From: Volvox africanus | Taxonomy: Eukaryota; Chlorophyta; Chlorophyceae; Chlamydomonadales; Volvocaceae | Length of the DNA: 64,000 bases | Reading direction: 5' to 3' | Assembly: GCA_030268105.1 (NCBI GenBank) | Contig: BSDZ01000008.1 | Coordinates: 3,658,001 to 3,722,000, forward strand | Part shown: positions 1 through 64,000 of the stretch, one piece after another | How positions within the stretch are numbered: the stretch's first letter is position 1 | Layout of the letters: each line of letters begins with the position of its first letter | The notes under the pieces: generated by a model | The model's database searches: none | What the model saw: the letters and a program-made list of their open reading frames with translations, nothing else | Told to the model about the DNA's origin: nothing | Translations under genes and position numbers: made by a program

Positions 1-201
1 AAGTAGGCAGCATAAATATACATGTTATTCTAACATAACATACATAACCCATATAAACCCCACGCATACAAATGTGAATTGGGTTATTATAAGTTATGTA
101 TATATAATTGCGTCGCAACATGTATGGCAAATCACAATTGGATGATGATGACCGGACAAATCAACAACACCGCAGACTAGGACTCGCGCACCCTCACCCA
201 C

Positions 202-8259
<8,058 letters not shown>

Positions 8260-9333
8260 CTCCTATCTTTCTTGCCACCTCGCTTCAGTCAGCAGCAACA
8301 ACTACCGGCGGGGCTTGATATTTATCTACCTTATAATGTAATATTGAAACGAGTAGTGGTCACTGTCGAGGGCATGGCTTCGAAATAATAGTTATCGTCA
8401 CCCAGCGGTTATTAGGGATCAAACAGCTAGGGTGCGCGTATACAGCAGGTGCCATTATTGTAACTCCAAAGTAGTATGATCTCATGCATTGTTATTGCGA
8501 TGAAAACACATACATGTATATAGGCTTAAGGTATCGAGATTATTGTTGTATGTGACCGTCCGTAAATGAAACTAAAAATATGTAACCAGAAGGAATTGGA
8601 GAGTCGACATAATTCGTATAAGTGCAAGCTGATTCGGGGGACTTAAACGTTCGTGGCAAATTAACCATCAGGATGGACAAGAATTAAATCAATGCACGAA
8701 CGGTGCTCGTAGTAGCTATATTCCTGTGACTCCTGAACGAATATATGAACCGGCATTTAAAACGCACAATTGTATTCTTAAGCCATAATCTGTGTGATTT
8801 ACTTATGATGTTACTCATAGAATAGCTTATGTTTTAGCACTAGATAGAGCGAGGCGGATAGCTAGTATGCAACGTCGCTCGCCTCTCTGGCCGGCTAGTA
8901 CGTCAGGACCTTCCTGATTTCTAATAGGCTCCTTGAGTTTTGAAAAATAAATTATGACTTATTTAAGGTTAACAATCGACCCGCTGGATGTCGCGGGTAT
9001 GGTACATAATGGGCGTATATACTTGTGCCATTGCATCTATCGTCATGCGTTTCAGTTGATAGACCTTCTACCTTCCCTAGCCAGGTATAATTAAAGATAG
9101 TCTTATAGTTATATAATTTTATAAATGCTTATTTTAAATCTAGGTGCAGAGGACTACACTTCCACTTGGTCATTATGTAAGTACGTATGTAGCATCGATA
9201 TGTACGTGCGAGCGAGCGAGCAACCTGCTGTCGAAGCAAATCGATGGCAGCTAGATAATCGTCTTAATGTGCGTTATGATAAAGAATACATGATGCATCG
9301 CAATGTATAACCCTTGTTCCCCAAATTTCCCGT

Positions 9334-10233
9334 GGCGCACGTATTGTCTTAGGCTTCCCCGATGTCGTCTGCAGACAAACCGTTTCATATATTAAAGGGT
9401 CGTATGCATATATGCCTGTTGGCCACAACAGACAGGAATTGACAAGTAATCAGCCATCAGGATTTACTGCTCTTCAATAGATAGATACGCAAGGCGTAAA
9501 ATAATGAAATTGGACTTCGAAATACGAACATATGGATGTCGCAGAATTCGTATATTCATACATACGGGGCAAAGAGGCACCCATGGCGCTTGGATGCATT
9601 TTGGGGGATCATGACTTTAGATTGTCGTGCGGTCCTTTCGTTTTTTCCCCGATGTATCTTCTGGCGGCACAACCGTTTTAGGATTTCGTATATATAAGAC
9701 AATTATCTCATCAGCGTTTTTGTGACTCGTAATTATTTCTTTTATTCCTGAAATATAATAATCCCAAAATATTCCTGTAATTCCTTTAATATTGCTATCA
9801 TTAGAATATTCCTGTCATTACTCCTTTCATATTTCTATTATACCTATCTACTAGCTACCTACCTAGCCAGCTAAACATCTAATATAGTAAGACTTTGACA
9901 GCTCATCAAGGCCACTCACTGTATATCATACATGATCACCTAGTATGTATAATCTAGAGTCATTCCCCAAAATGCATCCAAGCGCCATGGGTGCCCCGTA
10001 TGTATCGATATAAATTCCGCGACATCCGTATATATGTATTCGAAGTGTATTTTCATTATTTTTGCCTCGCGTATCTGTTTAGCGAAGAGCAGTAAATCCT
10101 GATGGCTGATTATTTGTCAAATCCTGTCTGTTGTGGCCAACAGGCATACATGCATACGACCCTTTCATAATATGAAACGGTTTGTCTGCAGACGATATCG
10201 GGGAAGTTAAAGACAATACGTGTCTCGCGTGCC
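9334..10233. mobile_element. Foldback (long-TIR) DNA element, ~0.9 kb
   Basis: Two inverted arms of about 285 nt (9334-9622 and 9948-10233) with high similarity, e.g. ATGCATCCAAGCGCCATGGG and CAGTAAATCCTGATGGCTGA in the right arm and their complements in the left. The 325-nt loop has no gene and holds a decayed third copy of an arm end (from 9651). A non-autonomous foldback/MITE is the simplest reading; target duplication not resolved. Confidence 0.85.
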
Positions 10234-10297
10234 TGCTGCTTTACGTGCATGTGTCCGTCCACGCCCCCTCCCACGTGAGTTTTGTTTGCATCATAAT

Positions 10298-10486
10298 TAC
10301 CAGACAGAAATTTCTAAAGATTTAATTTCAACGATAACTGACGGAGTTATTAACTCTAACAAAGGTGGTTAAGCCTGTCAACGCTCCTGTAAATGGGATA
10401 TATATACCGTAATACTAGGGGCATTTAGAAGAGATCTACCAGACAGAAATTTCTAAAGATTTAATTTCAACGATAACTGACGGAAT
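10298..10486. repeat. 48-bp direct repeat pair
   Basis: CCAGACAGAAATTTCTAAAG ... CGATAACTGACGGA occurs at about 10,300 and again at about 10,439, perfect by eye, 140 nt apart. Confidence 0.8.
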
Positions 10487-12538
10487 ATTACAATATTTTA
10501 GCTAAGTGTGACTATTAATCAACGTTATTTATTGAGTTTATGGTAGCATGATTATAACTCCTCACTACGTCTGATTTTATACGTGTGACAAGCGAGCAGT
10601 GCGTCGGCGGCATGCACGCATGCATGTGCCGGCCCTTCGTTCATAATGTTTTCGATAGGCTGGCTGGCGCGGAGGACAGGTTCTACAACATGTAATAGTA
10701 ATAGATAAGTTATAAACAGTGTCAATGAAGTCATGTATGTAGCTATTAGCGACATGCATGTATGTAGGCTGGCGGCATTAGTTTTACGTTGCTTACTTTT
10801 GTTTTTCTATCCAGCGGCACCTAGCCCACTTGTCATCAACTTGTTGACAACTTAGCTTCCATCACCAACTTAACCGGCGAGCGCGACAGTACATTTTATT
10901 CTGTTGAGCATACATACAGTCGTATGCATGTATCAGGCATATCGCAGGAGATCAGAGCTATAATAATGGCTCATCGCCCGCATCCGCTGCTCGCCGCCTT
11001 TTCACTTATGTACGTACATACACGGTCATCAACGAACACTCGTTCATACATATTGTCGTACATCATACACGTTTAGTTCATTATCGATTGATAAGCCGAC
11101 ATGCAGAAACGATTGATACGTCGATATCATGAGTTTCATCCAATATAGTTCGTTTTTATTCATAAGGTCGCTCGCTAGCTATGTGATACTATTCATTCGA
11201 CGTCCTTCGATTGACAGGTGATCATCAGCGATAGATAGATACCACATCGACTTCTTAATACACGCATGCAGATAGAATGCGTTCCAAAAACACATTAAGA
11301 TCACCGTTCGTACTTTCCAAACTATTGGTCCACCTCGCTCTCCGGTAACCAGTAGTTTGACTCTAATGCGCATTTAGGCATTTGATAACGAAACCTAGCT
11401 ACACACATACAGCAGCAACATAACCTCATCATCACAGCAGCAGGAAAGAGCGCATAAATCGTGCGTGCGTGTGTGCAAGCAAGATGTACTTACTAGCTAG
11501 ATAGTAATTAATAATCATCATATTTGTCGCTAGTGCGCGCATGTAGTCATGCCGGTAGGTGGCTTGCGCGGCAGGACCAGCCAGCAGCTGCAGCATTAAG
11601 CGGTTTCATTCGACGTCTCATCAAGCAAGGCTACGCAACGCACATACGCGGCCTGGGGAGCCATGCGTAATGTACGACATCGATGAGGGTTTAGTGGTGT
11701 ATATGAGCGATGAAGATGACAATAAATCGACCATTGCTTAAAATTAATTATTGAAAATGTTCGTACATAAACTCTCGAATCGGCAGGTAATTACAATAAG
11801 ACACAATTAATTCATGATCCCAGCTGCCTGCTGTGCGCGGAGTCCAGCTAGGTAGATGCAAGGCCATAATGAAGCACAAATAGCAAATAAAATGCATTCG
11901 TTAGGTAGATAGACATATATAACGGCATTTCAAACTTGAGTAGATAAACAGGCTATTTATTTGCGTATACATGCATCAATTCGTCCTCCAAGCCGACCTC
12001 CAAGCACTGTGTTAACGTCAGCAAAGCGCCCGGCCCCTCGTGGGCCGTATTACTTGCTCTGACATTCTTTCGTATATGAGTGTTGCTCACATTCCATCAC
12101 ACCGAGACGCTGCCAAGCAGGTCAACTAATAACCATATAAACCCAACTTGTAAACGTTCAACCATATATCGCGTTATGGCCATATAGATAGATGTTTAAA
12201 AGCCCACATACAATCAAACAAATCTTTTCCTGTATACAGCGGTACCTGGAAATAGGAAGCAAGGCATCTCTAGATAGATCGCCACTTACGTAGACATACA
12301 TGTACAAACTTTTCCCATTCCTCCGTTAGTTGCAGCTTTATGCGGTATGTGTATGTGTATGTGTAAAATGAGGAGCAGAGCCCTCCAACATGCCACTTCA
12401 GAGGCACACGGGCACACGCATATACAGCCTAACTGGGGATGCCTTCATAACTCTGCACACACAGGCGCTGTATTTCCACCTAGCCAACGACCTTATTGTT
12501 GATGGAAAAAGACAGCGTCTCAAATACATATCCCGCGA

Positions 12539-12624
12539 CCAAGCTGGCACTTCAGCCACTATGTTGGCATTCTATCGGCACTACGACAAACGACATGTGC
12601 ATGGCTGATGAAGTGCCAGCTTGG
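12539..12624. repeat. 86-bp inverted repeat (hairpin)
   Basis: CCAAGCTGGCACTTCAGCCA on the left and TGGCTGATGAAGTGCCAGCT TGG on the right, with one small bulge and a ~43-nt loop. Confidence 0.75.
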
Positions 12625-14432
12625 GCGCGCCAGAGGAATTCGAAACACACGCGGTACGTGTCCAGTTTGCCAATTAAAATTGATGATGGTGAGTGTGTGC
12701 ACGCACGGACATACATTTCCTGTGCGAGCGAAGGAGTGTATGTGGTAGCGTTGCATGGAGCCACATAGCGAGCTCTGTCTTTATCCATCCACACATCCAC
12801 TCATCCAGTCATCCCATTATCCAATGCTAAACGCCGAAAAATCAATATATTTCATGATGATGGGTTATCGCTTTTGCCATCCGTTCTCGCCATCGAATTG
12901 CGAATTTGGAATTTGGAATTGATAAAATCCTACGGAAGTTGTGTGCCACGCGCGCGCATTCATGCATGCATCAAAACCAACAGACGGACGAACAGATCGC
13001 TAAGACTATTGCCATATCAAGAGAACCATGGATGCATGACACGCAGGTCTCTCCATGTATTTGTGTTCTTACACTGTCGTGTTCCAGTCGCCTGCTGCCC
13101 CGCCGTGCAGTAGCCCGCGCATTAGTGAACCATGCGGGCGTGCGTACGTGGTGCATGTATGAGGATAAATTAGGATACATGTATAGATACTTTGACAGAT
13201 ATTAGCTAGATACTAGGTCATTCATGTACGTAGTAATTCTTAGGTAGAGCCGTACGTAAGAATATTCCTGCAAAATATTATCATCCGCCGCTAAGAAGGA
13301 TGATTGATGAAAGGGCGCACGAAAGCGTTTGTAACTTGGTCATTGAAATTAATTGTACGATGGTAAGCGGCAACATATCGCACCAGCAGCTTATCCCCGT
13401 CTTCCGTGTTGCTGTTTCATTCATCGTGTATTTCAGCCTCGTCATATGACATACGTGCTTATTACGTACATATATACGTACACGCAGATACCCTTTCTTT
13501 CGTTCGTCGGCCGTTCATTCCCCTCTGTTTGCATCCATCATCTGCCCCCCTGGCTATCCACGCACACCCCTGCCTTGCTCGCTTGTTCCATCGCCGTCGC
13601 CACATTTAAAGGGCCTTGAATAAACTTTATCAGATGTGTGTGTTCTTAATCCATCGATTAACTATGCACGTAGCTAGCTGCATGTCAGCGCTGCGTGTGT
13701 GCAAGCAACGAAGGCTTGCGTAGACGAGCTGTATGTATTTATATATAGGGAGGAAGAGGAAGATGCTGCTCATCATTCGAGTAAGGCAGGTTGAAGCCGC
13801 GTCGCCATATAATATGATGAAACGCCATATCGATGGTACACGATACGTGAAGTTGGCGGCATTTGCCGGCACACAGCAGGGCGGGCTCCATGCACAGCTC
13901 GCAGTGCATCAAAGTCCACGCCTGCTGCTGTGCATGCTGCCATTGGTCTGAACCTTAAACAGTTGCGAACTTGCGGCCCTGCACATCCATCCGCCCAGTT
14001 TAAGCAAATCAGTGCACAGCTAATTATACGTCTACGGCGGTCGTTTGGTTTTATCCTATAACATAATACACCTAGAGGTATATTTATGATACATTATATT
14101 TATGTGTCATATTTATTTTAAGTATAGATATTTAAACACAAGTACATGGAAATTATATAAAACAAAATATATATAACTCCTGAATTACTATTACTAACAT
14201 TATTATTACTATCATTGTTATTATTACTTTTATTATATATATTATTACATATTTTATATTTCATATTTTCTTGTTTATGTTGTGTATTATTCTTATTTTC
14301 TTATCAGAAAATAATTCTTAACCTATTTAATGATAACTAAGCCTTTTTGGTTGTGAACGAAATAAACGGTATTTATTTAGGTGGAACGTCACATAGTACC
14401 TTAGTATAAATAAACAGAAGGTAGGTTAATAC

Positions 14433-63778
<49,346 letters not shown>

Positions 63779-64000
63779 CTGTAAAATGCCCAACGTGCCG
63801 AGGGAAGTTGCAGTTCGTATAAATCTATCCTTGGGATCGATGTTTGCTTTAAGCACAGGCAAAGACTGATATGATATGATATGATATAAAGATACCAAAT
63901 TAACGATATAACCATCCAAAATCCTGATATAGCTCTACCAAACTCTACCTCTTAAATCATAGGCGAGAGATGATAAATGGGCGAAGTCGTTCCTAACGGC

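Larger units (their letters stand above)
8260..14432. other. Intergenic region between T1 stop and T2 start
   Basis: About 6.2 kb without a supportable exon. It holds a foldback element, a 48-bp direct repeat, an 86-bp hairpin and an AT-rich stretch (14,040-14,420). The T2 promoter should lie just right of 8259; no clear motif seen. Confidence 0.6.

Overview
The window is nuclear DNA of an intron-rich eukaryote. I read it as probably a chlorophyte green alga: the main gene belongs to the large algal TmcB/TmcC ('tiny macrocysts') membrane/PAS family, a short run of plant/algal-type CCCTAAA motifs is present, introns are GT-AG, and simple repeats are everywhere. The species cannot be named from the sequence.

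Layout (all host exons found are on the minus strand). (1) 14,433-63,778: one giant gene, T1, entering from beyond the right edge. I could place 55 coding exons whose phases join almost everywhere, giving about 2,350 residues: N-terminal membrane segments, a TmcB-type helical/TPR region, about five PAS-like segments, then a C-terminal membrane and extracellular-loop region. (2) 202-8,259: the first nine coding exons of a tandem paralogue, T2, including its start codon; it continues past the left edge. T1 and T2 are head-to-tail, about 6.2 kb apart, and six of the eight exons that can be compared have identical lengths. (3) 8,260-14,432: intergenic DNA with a ~0.9-kb foldback element, a hairpin and a 48-bp direct repeat.

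Inside T1 introns: (a) 23,618-25,930, a Rickettsiales-like bacterial segment in operon order (3' part of rplA, frameshifted rplJ, intact rplL, 5' part of rpoB), in the sense orientation of the host gene. This is the most surprising feature of the window. (b) 35,823-43,462, two nearly identical 5'-truncated L1-type LINEs in tandem, separated and flanked by the same (ACATAT)n hexamer. (c) Many short copies of the LINE 3' end, at least three other dispersed repeat families, an AT-rich hairpin element and very long microsatellites, several of them starting about 30 nt upstream of a splice acceptor.

No tRNA, rRNA or CRISPR array was seen. Nearly all other long open frames are translations of microsatellites. 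Exon calls rest on reading frame, splice-site and phase consistency, comparison of T1 with T2, and recalled family resemblance; no search was run.
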